From the NCBI GenBank assembly GCA_903916205.1, contig CAIWVX010000053.1, positions 1 through 13,124 on the forward strand: a DNA stretch of 13,124 nucleotides, in the 5' to 3' direction. Of the stretch, positions 7,392 to 13,124 are shown piece by piece. The number at the start of each line of letters is the position of its first letter. The first letter of the stretch is position 1. This DNA comes from an uncultured beta proteobacterium. GTDB taxonomy: Bacteria; Pseudomonadota; Gammaproteobacteria; Burkholderiales; Rhodocyclaceae. Made by a program: the position numbers and the translations under genes. The notes beneath the pieces are model-generated. The model saw only the letters and a list, made by a program, of their open reading frames with translations, was not told the origin of the DNA and made no database searches.

Positions 7392-7397
7392 TATAAT
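7392..7397 (+). promoter_or_regulatory. Perfect -10 box abutting the relA start codon
   Basis: TATAAT matches the sigma70 consensus exactly. Its end is six bases before the relA ATG at 7404, so transcription from it would begin at or next to the start codon. The nearest -35-like hexamer, CTGACA at 7364-7369, is 22 bp away, which is too far for a normal promoter. Function is therefore uncertain. Confidence 0.35.
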
Positions 7398-7403
7398 GCG
7401 ACC

Positions 7404-9629
7404 ATGGTTTCCGTTGTCCATTCTGTTGCTTCGCAAAGCGACCTCGAACAGTCCTTGCACACCTTAAGTGAAGGAGTTTCCTCCGAAGAGGCGGCGAAAA
7501 TTCGTCTTGCTGCCGAGTTTGCTCAGCATGTTTATGGCGAGAAGAAGCTGGGTAGTGGTGAAGGCGTTTGGCAGCACGCGATGGGTATGGCGCTGATTCT
7601 GGTTGGCCTGAAACTCGATGCCAATTGCCGGCTTGCGGCCTTGCTTTTTGCCGTTCCAACCTACGATGAACAGGGAATCGAACATCTGGAACAACGCTTC
7701 GGCTCAGGGCCGGCTCATCTGGTTAGCGGTATCTCCAAACTCAATCGACTGCGTCCGATTACGCACGGATTTTCGGCGTATTCTGTCGAAAGTGGCGAGC
7801 ACAATCCCGTGGAAATGAAGGCGCAAATCGAAGTCTTGCGCAAGATGCTGCTGGCGATGGTTGAAGACATCCGGGTGGTTTTGCTGCGCTTGGCTTCGCG
7901 CACTCAAACCTTGCGCCACTACGCGGTTAATGACGATGCTTTGCGCGTTCATGTGGCACGGGAGACGCTGGAACTTTACTCGCCTCTGGCTAATCGTTTG
8001 GGCGTTTGGGAGTTGAAATGGGAGCTGGAAGACCTCTCATTCCGCTTCATCCACCCAGATATTTACAAGAAAATCGCCAAAAATCTGGATGAAAAACGCG
8101 GCGAGCGCGAGCAGTTTATTACAGACGCTGTGACCCGTCTTCGGCAAGAGCTAGCGGCGGTCGGTATTACCAAAGCTGAAATATACGGGCGACCCAAACA
8201 CATTTACAGCATCTGGAACAAGATGCGGAAAAAGAGCGTCGAATTTTCCGAAGTCTATGATGTGCGGGCTTTGCGCGTTATCGTCGATGAGGTTAAAGAT
8301 TGCTACACCGCCCTAGGGCTGGTACACAATATCTGGTCGCCGATTTCCAAGGAATTCGATGATTACATTTCCAATCCCAAGGGCAATAACTATCGATCCT
8401 TGCATACCGCCGTAAACTGCCCGGATGGTCGCGCTCTGGAAGTGCAGATACGAACTCAGGAAATGCACCGACATGCTGAGTTAGGGATTGCTGCCCACTG
8501 GCGTTATAAGGAAGGTAGCAAGCATTCTTCCGAAGGTAACTATGACGATAAAATCGCGTGGTTACGGCAACTGCTGACCTGGAAAGACGAGGTCGCCGAC
8601 TCTTCCGACTGGGTCAAACATTACAAAGAAGCGGCGCTTGACGAGACTATCTACGTCATGACACCGCAAGGCCGCGTGGTTGATCTACCGCGTGGGGCAA
8701 CGGCGGTTGATTTCGCTTACCGGGTGCATACCGATCTTGGTCATCGTTGCCGTGGTGCCAAGCTTGATGGAGCCTTGGTGACGCTTAACACGCCGCTTGA
8801 AACCGGGCAACGTGTCGAAATTGTGGTGGCTAAACAGGGCGGGCCGTCACGCGACTGGCTTAATCCGTCGCTGGGTTATCTGTTTACGCATCGCGGTCGA
8901 TCTAAGGTCAAACAGTGGTTCTCGACCCGTGCTCTGGAAGAAACCATTACCGAAGGACGGGCGATCGTCAATCGCGAACTGCAACGCATGGGCGAAACCG
9001 GCATTCGGCTTGAAGATCTGGCCAGCAAATTGGGGTTTGCCAAAGGCGAAGACCTGTTCATTGCGGTGGCCCGGGCTGAACTGAATTTACGTCAATTACA
9101 GTCAGCGGTTCGCGGTACAGATAGCGTACCGGATGAACTTGTGGCCGCTGATTTGCCGGTTCGCAAAGTGAGAGCCAGCGATGAATCTGAAAAAGGCATC
9201 CTGATTGTCGGTGTCGATAAATTGCTGACTCAGCTTGCCGGATGCTGCAAACCTGCGCCCCCTGATTCGATCATCGGCTTTGTGACACGCGGCAAAGGGG
9301 TGTCAATTCACCGTCTCGATTGTTCTAATTTCGCCAACATGGAGGCGATGCACCCAGAGCGGGTCATTGAAACGGCGTGGGGCGGTCAGACCGAAGGCGT
9401 CTTTGCTGTTGATATCGTCGTCGATGCCAACGACCGTCAGGGTTTACTCCGCGATGTTTCGGAAGTACTGACGCGTGAAAAAATCAATGTCATCGCCGTG
9501 AGCACGCAATCCAAACAAGGTGAAGCACACATGCGCTTTACCGCCGAAATCAACAACGTGGCGCAACTTAAACATACCTTGTTGTTTTTACATGAGGTGG
9601 ATGGCGTGGTAGGTGCGCGCCGCGCCTAA
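7404..9629 (+). CDS. relA: GTP pyrophosphokinase RelA, (p)ppGpp synthetase I
   Basis: RelA makes (p)ppGpp from ATP and GTP/GDP when uncharged tRNA sits in the ribosome. I chose ATG 7404 (741 residues, E. coli 744) because the product then begins MVSV as in related RelA proteins; a GTG at 7383 would add seven residues. Order of domains: inactive hydrolase domain (about 30-200), where AALLFAVPTYDE at 78-89 replaces the catalytic His-Asp motif; synthetase domain with YGRPKHIYSIWNKM (261-274), YDVRALRVIV (285-294), the acidic EFDD at 317-320, YRSLHTAV (330-337) and EVQIRTQEMHRHAELGIAAHW (346-366); TGS (about 414-475); zinc-finger region with GCCKP (613-617) and RLDC (637-640); and C-terminal ACT (about 666-737). 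EFDD, instead of the RFKD of bifunctional enzymes, marks a synthesis-only RelA. A SpoT-type hydrolase must therefore be encoded elsewhere. No Shine-Dalgarno sequence precedes the ATG. Confidence 0.97.
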   Translation: MVSVVHSVASQSDLEQSLHTLSEGVSSEEAAKIRLAAEFAQHVYGEKKLGSGEGVWQHAMGMALILVGLKLDANCRLAALLFAVPTYDEQGIEHLEQRFGSGPAHLVSGISKLNRLRPITHGFSAYSVESGEHNPVEMKAQIEVLRKMLLAMVEDIRVVLLRLASRTQTLRHYAVNDDALRVHVARETLELYSPLANRLGVWELKWELEDLSFRFIHPDIYKKIAKNLDEKRGEREQFITDAVTRLRQELAAVGITKAEIYGRPKHIYSIWNKMRKKSVEFSEVYDVRALRVIVDEVKDCYTALGLVHNIWSPISKEFDDYISNPKGNNYRSLHTAVNCPDGRALEVQIRTQEMHRHAELGIAAHWRYKEGSKHSSEGNYDDKIAWLRQLLTWKDEVADSSDWVKHYKEAALDETIYVMTPQGRVVDLPRGATAVDFAYRVHTDLGHRCRGAKLDGALVTLNTPLETGQRVEIVVAKQGGPSRDWLNPSLGYLFTHRGRSKVKQWFSTRALEETITEGRAIVNRELQRMGETGIRLEDLASKLGFAKGEDLFIAVARAELNLRQLQSAVRGTDSVPDELVAADLPVRKVRASDESEKGILIVGVDKLLTQLAGCCKPAPPDSIIGFVTRGKGVSIHRLDCSNFANMEAMHPERVIETAWGGQTEGVFAVDIVVDANDRQGLLRDVSEVLTREKINVIAVSTQSKQGEAHMRFTAEINNVAQLKHTLLFLHEVDGVVGARRA

Positions 9630-10036
9630 TTCTGCTTGGTCTTCACCCGCGATCGCGAACTCCATATCCTCCCTTGATCAGTACGGCAATCTGGTAACGT
9701 TCGTCTTGAGTGAGGGGCATGTCGGACATATTCGAGCAACCTTTGATTTGGTAAAAAAATCAAAAGTGGACATTTCTATTTGGCGTTAATACCTCTGTGG
9801 CACTATTCCCGCCTAAAGCTTTGCTTAAAAAACATGTAACGCAATGATTTATAAGCATTTGTCAAAACTATCGCAAAAACCCAATCGAGCCCCTGAAAAC
9901 CGTGAATTATTGCTAATATTCAACTAATTCAAAGCAAGCGTTATTTATTAAAGGCTATTTCTGGATGGCATTTTATGTTCGGGAATGAGGTTCCTTTTTG
10001 CCAGCTCAGTTATCCCTCTAGGAGCACCGCATTAGC
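9630..10036. other. Intergenic region between relA and the AcuI-like gene
   Basis: This is 407 bp without a full gene. The first 100 bp hold the IS30-type relic. An 8-bp AT-only inverted repeat (TTTGATTT 9742-9749 and AAATCAAA 9757-9764) follows, too weak and without a T-run to be a convincing terminator. The stretch AGTGGACATTTCTATTTGGC just after it (9765-9784) has the look of an insertion-sequence end, but I could find no partner copy. From about 9800 to 10010 the DNA is AT-rich with no clear promoter that I would defend. Confidence 0.55.
9643..9729 (-). pseudogene. N-terminal relic of an IS30-type transposase
   Basis: The minus strand reads MSDMPLTQDERYQIAVLIKG, then GYGVRDRG and a stop. 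The L-T-x-x-E-R-Y-x-I-x-x-L-x-x-x-G pattern is the first helix of the helix-turn-helix domain at the start of IS30-family transposases. Only about 24 matching residues remain; the next expected helix is lost and relA ends 13 bases further on. The rest of the element is absent. The match is short, so another helix-turn-helix protein is possible. Confidence 0.5.
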
Positions 10037-11032
10037 ATGACTACTTTTAAGGCCTTTCTCATCGAAGAGGTTGATGGTCAAACGAAAAGTGGCTTTGTTC
10101 GTTTGGACAAAGCGCAACTTGATGCGGGAGAAGTGAGCATTAAAGTGGCGTATTCCAGCGTTAATTATAAAGATGCCTTGGCGGCAACCGGGGCTGGGCG
10201 GATTGTCCGGCGTTTTCCTTGTGTCGGCGGAATTGATCTTTCGGGTATCGTCGAAAGCAGTTCGGACTCACGTTTCAGTCCGGGTGACCGGGTGATTGCC
10301 ACCTCATTCGACATCGGCATCGCGCATCACGGGGGCTATGCCGAATACGCCCGATTGCCTGCGGCTTGGGTGCGTCATCTACCCGCTGGACTCAGTTTGC
10401 GTGATGCGATGGCGCTTGGCACCGCCGGCTTTACGGCGGCACTGGCGATTGTACGAATGGAAGAAAATGGCCTAACACCCGACCAAGGGCCGGTGATTGT
10501 CAGCGGTGCCAGCGGTGGCGTTGGCAGTCTGGCTGTCGATATGCTGGCCTGTCGGGGTTATCGTGTGACGGCAATGACGGGCAAGGAGGCTGAGTTTGAT
10601 TACCTCAAGCAACTGGGGGCCGATCAGGTCATGCTCCGCTCGGCGCTTGATCTTACCCACATCCGTCCGCTTGACAAGGCGCTATGGGCCGGTGCCGTTG
10701 ACAGTCTCGGTGGCGAGGTGCTGGCCTGGATGGCTAGCACCATGCAACACGCGGGGACAATCGCCTGCATTGGCCTCGCCGCCAGCGCCACGCTGAATAC
10801 AACGGTCATGCCTTTTATCTTACGTGGCGTCTGTTTGCTAGGTATTGATTCGGCGACCATCGGCGAGCCGTATCGCAGCCGTATCTGGCAGCGTCTGGCA
10901 AGCGATTTGCGCCCTCAACATTTACTGGAGATGAGCCGGACTATCGGCTTTAATGAATTACCTGATGTCTTTGATCGTTTTATGAAGGGACGGGCGCACG
11001 GTCGCATCGTGGTTGAAATATCGGGCGATTAA
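10037..11032 (+). CDS. acuI: Acrylyl-CoA reductase (NADPH)-like oxidoreductase, AcuI/YhdH family
   Basis: This zinc-free medium-chain dehydrogenase/reductase has 331 residues, the family's normal length. AcuI-type enzymes reduce acryloyl-CoA to propionyl-CoA with NADPH. Evidence: the N-terminal catalytic fold carries SSVNYKDALAATG at 40-52, VGGIDLSGIV at 63-72 and PGDRVIATSFDIG at 82-94; the nucleotide-binding domain has VIVSGASGGVGSLAVDML at 153-170; and the C-terminus has FDRFMKGRAHGRIVVEI, typical of YhdH/AcuI. The zinc-ligand cysteines of true alcohol dehydrogenases are absent, as expected. AGGAG lies 12 bases before the ATG, a slightly long spacing. The downstream neighbour is propionyl-CoA synthetase, which fits acrylate/propionate metabolism. 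Family placement is firm; the exact substrate is inference. Confidence 0.88.
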   Translation: MTTFKAFLIEEVDGQTKSGFVRLDKAQLDAGEVSIKVAYSSVNYKDALAATGAGRIVRRFPCVGGIDLSGIVESSSDSRFSPGDRVIATSFDIGIAHHGGYAEYARLPAAWVRHLPAGLSLRDAMALGTAGFTAALAIVRMEENGLTPDQGPVIVSGASGGVGSLAVDMLACRGYRVTAMTGKEAEFDYLKQLGADQVMLRSALDLTHIRPLDKALWAGAVDSLGGEVLAWMASTMQHAGTIACIGLAASATLNTTVMPFILRGVCLLGIDSATIGEPYRSRIWQRLASDLRPQHLLEMSRTIGFNELPDVFDRFMKGRAHGRIVVEISGD

Positions 11033-11499
11033 CGCACTGTATGAAATGCAATTCAAGAGGCAAACCACCCTGTTTATGGAGAAAAAATTGAACTTATCGC
11101 TCAGTATGGCTGTCAGCCACCCTCGCAAAGACGGGCGTAGGTTCAGCCGGGGCGTTGATCAAACTTGCCGAAGCTTAACAAAAATCGTTCAATTCAGAAG
11201 GTCGCAACCGAATCGTTGCGGGTCATGCTCAAGCGTCCACAATGAGTCGATTGAGCGAGCCATAGCCATGATCAAAGCGAAGCAAGAAGGTGCTTCTGCG
11301 CCATTTGGCGACATTAGCTTACCCGTGGCTCTTGCGGCTGCTAAAATTATTCAAACATGATTTACAGTTAAATTAACTGAGAGCACAGAGTAAAAAAATG
11401 ACCTGATTCGACGCATGCAGCCAAAGACGTTGGGCAGGGGTAGTTCCAAGAAGTGCAGGATGTCTCATCGCAACATTTAGATAATTTCAAGGATAATTT
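11033..11499. other. Region between acuI and prpE, probably decayed sequence
   Basis: This 467-bp gap has no recognised gene. Several plus-strand frames contain protein-like pieces interrupted by stops: frame 2 near 11050-11100 (EANHPVYGEKIELIAQYG), frame 1 near 11104-11176 (WLSATLAKTGVGSAGALIKL) and frame 3 near 11250-11360 (IERAIAMIKAKQEG and onwards). That is what a frameshifted gene would look like, but I recognise no family. The last 140 bp holds the prpE upstream region, with AAGGAT at 11489-11494 as its ribosome binding site. No tRNA, terminator or repeat was seen. Confidence 0.45.
11076..11360 (+). CDS. Hypothetical small protein or remnant
   Basis: This is the longest open frame in the acuI-prpE gap, 94 residues from ATG 11076. 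The first half is basic and Cys-containing and does not look like a folded domain. The last 40 residues (IERAIAMIKAKQEG, then PFGDISLPVALAAAKII) look helical and more protein-like. There is no good ribosome binding site before the ATG. GGAG within 11077-11082 could serve a TTG at 11088. I do not recognise it and it may be part of a frameshifted gene. Confidence 0.2.
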   Translation: MEKKLNLSLSMAVSHPRKDGRRFSRGVDQTCRSLTKIVQFRRSQPNRCGSCSSVHNESIERAIAMIKAKQEGASAPFGDISLPVALAAAKIIQT

Positions 11500-13080
11500 A
11501 TGTCGACCATCAAGGAATTCCACCGGGAGTCAATCGAGCATCCAGATACGTTCTGGGCAGACGAGGCTAAACTGATTGACTGGCACCGGCCTTTTACAAA
11601 AACACTGGATTTCTCCCGGCCTCCGTTTGCCAAATGGTTTGTCGGTGGCGAAACCAATCTTTGCTACAACGCGGTTGATCGCCATGCCGCCAAGCGCCCG
11701 AATGACCGGGCTATGGTTTTCATTTCAACTGAAACCAATACTGAAATCGTTTATTCCTTCGCCGAGCTTAAAAAGGAAGTCATGCGCATGGCGGCCGTCA
11801 TGCAAAACCTAGGCGTCAGCAAAGGCGAGCGTGTGCTGATCTATATGCCGATGATCCCCGAAGCGACCTTTGCCATGCTGGCTTGTGCCCGCATTGGGGC
11901 CATTCATTCGGTGGTATTTGGTGGTTTTGCCTCCGGTTCGTTGGCCACACGCATTGATGATGCGACCCCCAAACTGATCGTTTCCGCCGAGGCCGGAATG
12001 CGCGGCGGCAAGGCCGTTCCTTACAAACACCTACTCGATGATGCGATTACCCTCGCCACACACAAACCCGCCAAAGTGCTGATGATTAATCGCGGTCTCG
12101 ACCTTGAATTCAATAGCGTTGAAGGGCGCGATGTTGATTACGCCACGCTGCGTGAACAATTTATCGATGCCGAAGTCCCCGTCACCTGGCTTGAATCGTC
12201 GGAACCTTCTTACATTCTCTACACCTCGGGAACCACCGGAAAACCCAAGGGCGTTCAACGCGACACCGGCGGTTATGCCGTGGCGCTGGCCTCGTCAATG
12301 AAGTACATCTACTGCGGTGGCGAAGGCGAGACCATGTTCTCCACCTCCGACATCGGCTGGGTAGTCGGGCATTCGTATATTGTCTATGGCCCGCTAATTG
12401 CCGGGATGTGTACCATCATGTACGAAGGTACCCCGTTGCGACCCGATGCCGGTATCTGGTGGCAAATCGTCGAAAAATACAAAGTTAACGTGATGTTCTC
12501 GTCCCCCACGGCTGCGCGAGTGTTGAAGAAGCACGATACGGCCTTCATGCACAAGCACGACCTATCGAGTTTGAAGCATCTGTTTCTTGCCGGTGAGCCA
12601 CTCGATCAGCCAACCCACGAATGGTTGATGAAGGAACTTGGGCTACCCGTTATCGACAACTACTGGCAGACCGAAACCGGCTGGCCGATTCTTTCCGCCA
12701 TGCCTGGCGTAGAAAAAACGGAGATTCGTTACGGTACACCGAGCTTCCCGGTTTATGGCTACAACATGAAGGTTTTCCGCGAAGATGGAACCGTCTGTGA
12801 CCCCGATGAAAAGGGTATCGTTGCCATTGTCCCGCCCTTGCCGCCAGGGTGCCTGTCAACGGTCTGGGGTGACGATGCTCGCTTTGTCTCAACCTATTTC
12901 TCGTTGTTCAGGGAACCGCTGGTCTATTCCTCATTCGACTGGGGAATCATGGACAAAGATGGGTATCATCAACCTCGGCAAACGTCACGCTGCCGCAGTC
13001 GACAAGCCAGCCTCCCGTTTCTACCGGAACCGTATTCGGGGTGTCAGCCACGGTGGTATCTTCCGTTCCGGCTCCGGTAA
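11500..13080 (+). CDS. prpE: Propionyl-CoA synthetase PrpE, broken after residue 490
   Basis: PrpE is an acyl-adenylate-forming enzyme that turns propionate (or acrylate), ATP and CoA into the acyl-CoA. Visible motifs: the adenylate P-loop YTSGTTGKPKGVQRDTGG at 241-258, STSDIGWVVGHSYIVYGPL at 281-299, LFLAGEPLDQPTHEWL at 361-376, NYWQTETGWPIL at 387-398, and YSSFDWGIMDKDGYH at 476-490. Similarity stops at that point. The family goes on for roughly 140 more residues containing the hinge, the G-R-T-D-D-x-I-N-V-A-G-H motif and the catalytic lysine; here they are replaced by 36 unrelated residues, Arg/Pro/Ser-rich, ending at TAA 13078-13080. As read, the protein could not adenylate normally. The minus strand across the foreign part encodes a VCBS repeat. 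The ATG start has AAGGAT five bases upstream. It probably works with acuI when intact. Confidence 0.9.
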   Translation: MSTIKEFHRESIEHPDTFWADEAKLIDWHRPFTKTLDFSRPPFAKWFVGGETNLCYNAVDRHAAKRPNDRAMVFISTETNTEIVYSFAELKKEVMRMAAVMQNLGVSKGERVLIYMPMIPEATFAMLACARIGAIHSVVFGGFASGSLATRIDDATPKLIVSAEAGMRGGKAVPYKHLLDDAITLATHKPAKVLMINRGLDLEFNSVEGRDVDYATLREQFIDAEVPVTWLESSEPSYILYTSGTTGKPKGVQRDTGGYAVALASSMKYIYCGGEGETMFSTSDIGWVVGHSYIVYGPLIAGMCTIMYEGTPLRPDAGIWWQIVEKYKVNVMFSSPTAARVLKKHDTAFMHKHDLSSLKHLFLAGEPLDQPTHEWLMKELGLPVIDNYWQTETGWPILSAMPGVEKTEIRYGTPSFPVYGYNMKVFREDGTVCDPDEKGIVAIVPPLPPGCLSTVWGDDARFVSTYFSLFREPLVYSSFDWGIMDKDGYHQPRQTSRCRSRQASLPFLPEPYSGCQPRWYLPFRLR

Positions 13081-13124
13081 CATCAACCACCGTGATGGTC
13101 GGTTGATCGTTTGGGCCCGTGATC
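12947..13124 (-). CDS. Fragment of a VCBS-repeat adhesin-like protein
   Basis: The minus strand from the right edge reads ITGPNDQPTITVVDVTGAGT, then EDTTVADTPNTV, and later DCGSVTFAEVDDTH. This is the VCBS/cadherin-like repeat pattern: a G-x-N-D-x-P-T-I linker, a V-T-G-A-x-T-E-D strand, and a G-S-V-T-F-x-x-V-D-D-T-H block. Such repeats occur in tandem in large secreted or surface RTX-type adhesins of proteobacteria. Both ends are missing: the 5' part lies beyond the window and the frame hits TGA at 12947-12949, inside prpE sequence. Real VCBS sequence therefore ends near 12958-12970. It is either a truly truncated gene or one half of a chimeric junction. Confidence 0.7.
   Translation of the reverse strand, partial: ITGPNDQPTITVVDVTGAGTEDTTVADTPNTVPVETGGWLVDCGSVTFAEVDDTHLCP

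Larger units (their letters stand above)
7090..7403. other. Divergent trmA/relA intergenic region
   Basis: This 314-bp stretch must hold the promoters of both flanking genes. The trmA-proximal 60 bp is AT-rich. The middle contains a 32-residue minus-strand frame (7128-7226, described separately). The relA end has a perfect TATAAT at 7392-7397. No tRNA, repeat or terminator was found. Confidence 0.6.

Noticed and set aside
7404..9629. Bifunctional SpoT/Rel enzyme
   Set aside because: The His-Asp hydrolase motif is absent and the synthetase carries EFDD, which marks a monofunctional RelA.
9742..9764. Terminator after relA
   Set aside because: The stem is AT-only, eight pairs, and is not followed by a T-run on either strand.
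12970..13080. The last 36 codons of the prpE frame as a novel C-terminal domain
   Set aside because: They are Arg/Pro/Ser-rich with no fold character, while the opposite strand gives a clear VCBS repeat; this stretch is antisense to real coding sequence.

Overview
The window reads as a piece of a proteobacterial chromosome, most likely betaproteobacterial (Rhodocyclales- or Nitrosomonadales-like). The reasons are a RelA that begins MVSVVHSV, a PstS of the GSSTVYP type, a glmM and a pstS lying on the same strand, and an enlarged TRAP permease. Lineage is judged from protein character only, with no database search. Most of the window is ordinary chromosomal gene content. The unusual parts are rearrangement scars: two transposase relics, a palindromic element and a broken gene at the right edge.

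Layout. Positions 1-141 (minus) hold the first 47 codons of pstS. A 226-bp divergent intergenic region follows, with a perfect 6-3-6 palindrome. Positions 368-3758 (plus) are a complete TRAP transporter operon: binding protein, small permease and an unusually large permease. Positions 3789-5156 (minus) are glmM, convergent with the TRAP operon. Positions 5230-5717 (plus) are a frameshifted C-terminal relic of an IS701-type transposase, followed by an AT-rich small reading frame and a nested inverted repeat at 5845-5958. Positions 5983-7089 (minus) are trmA, divergent from relA at 7404-9629 (plus), a hydrolase-dead (p)ppGpp synthetase. Just after relA lies a 28-codon relic of an IS30-type transposase on the minus strand. 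Positions 10037-11032 (plus) are an AcuI/YhdH-type enoyl reductase, then 467 bp of probable decayed sequence. From 11500 (plus) runs propionyl-CoA synthetase prpE, whose family similarity stops after residue 490, at about 12970. From there to the end the minus strand encodes part of a VCBS-repeat protein.

How the genes fit together. The TRAP operon should import an organic acid with sodium. AcuI and PrpE together suggest acrylate/propionate metabolism, although PrpE is non-functional as it stands here. GlmM supplies glucosamine-1-phosphate for cell wall and LPS, TrmA makes m5U54 in tRNA, and RelA drives the stringent response. I found no clearly new defence or mobile system. The best leads are the prpE/VCBS junction, the apparent insertion of the TRAP operon between glmM and pstS, the enlarged DctM, and the nested inverted repeat before trmA. 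No CRISPR array, rRNA or tRNA gene was seen.
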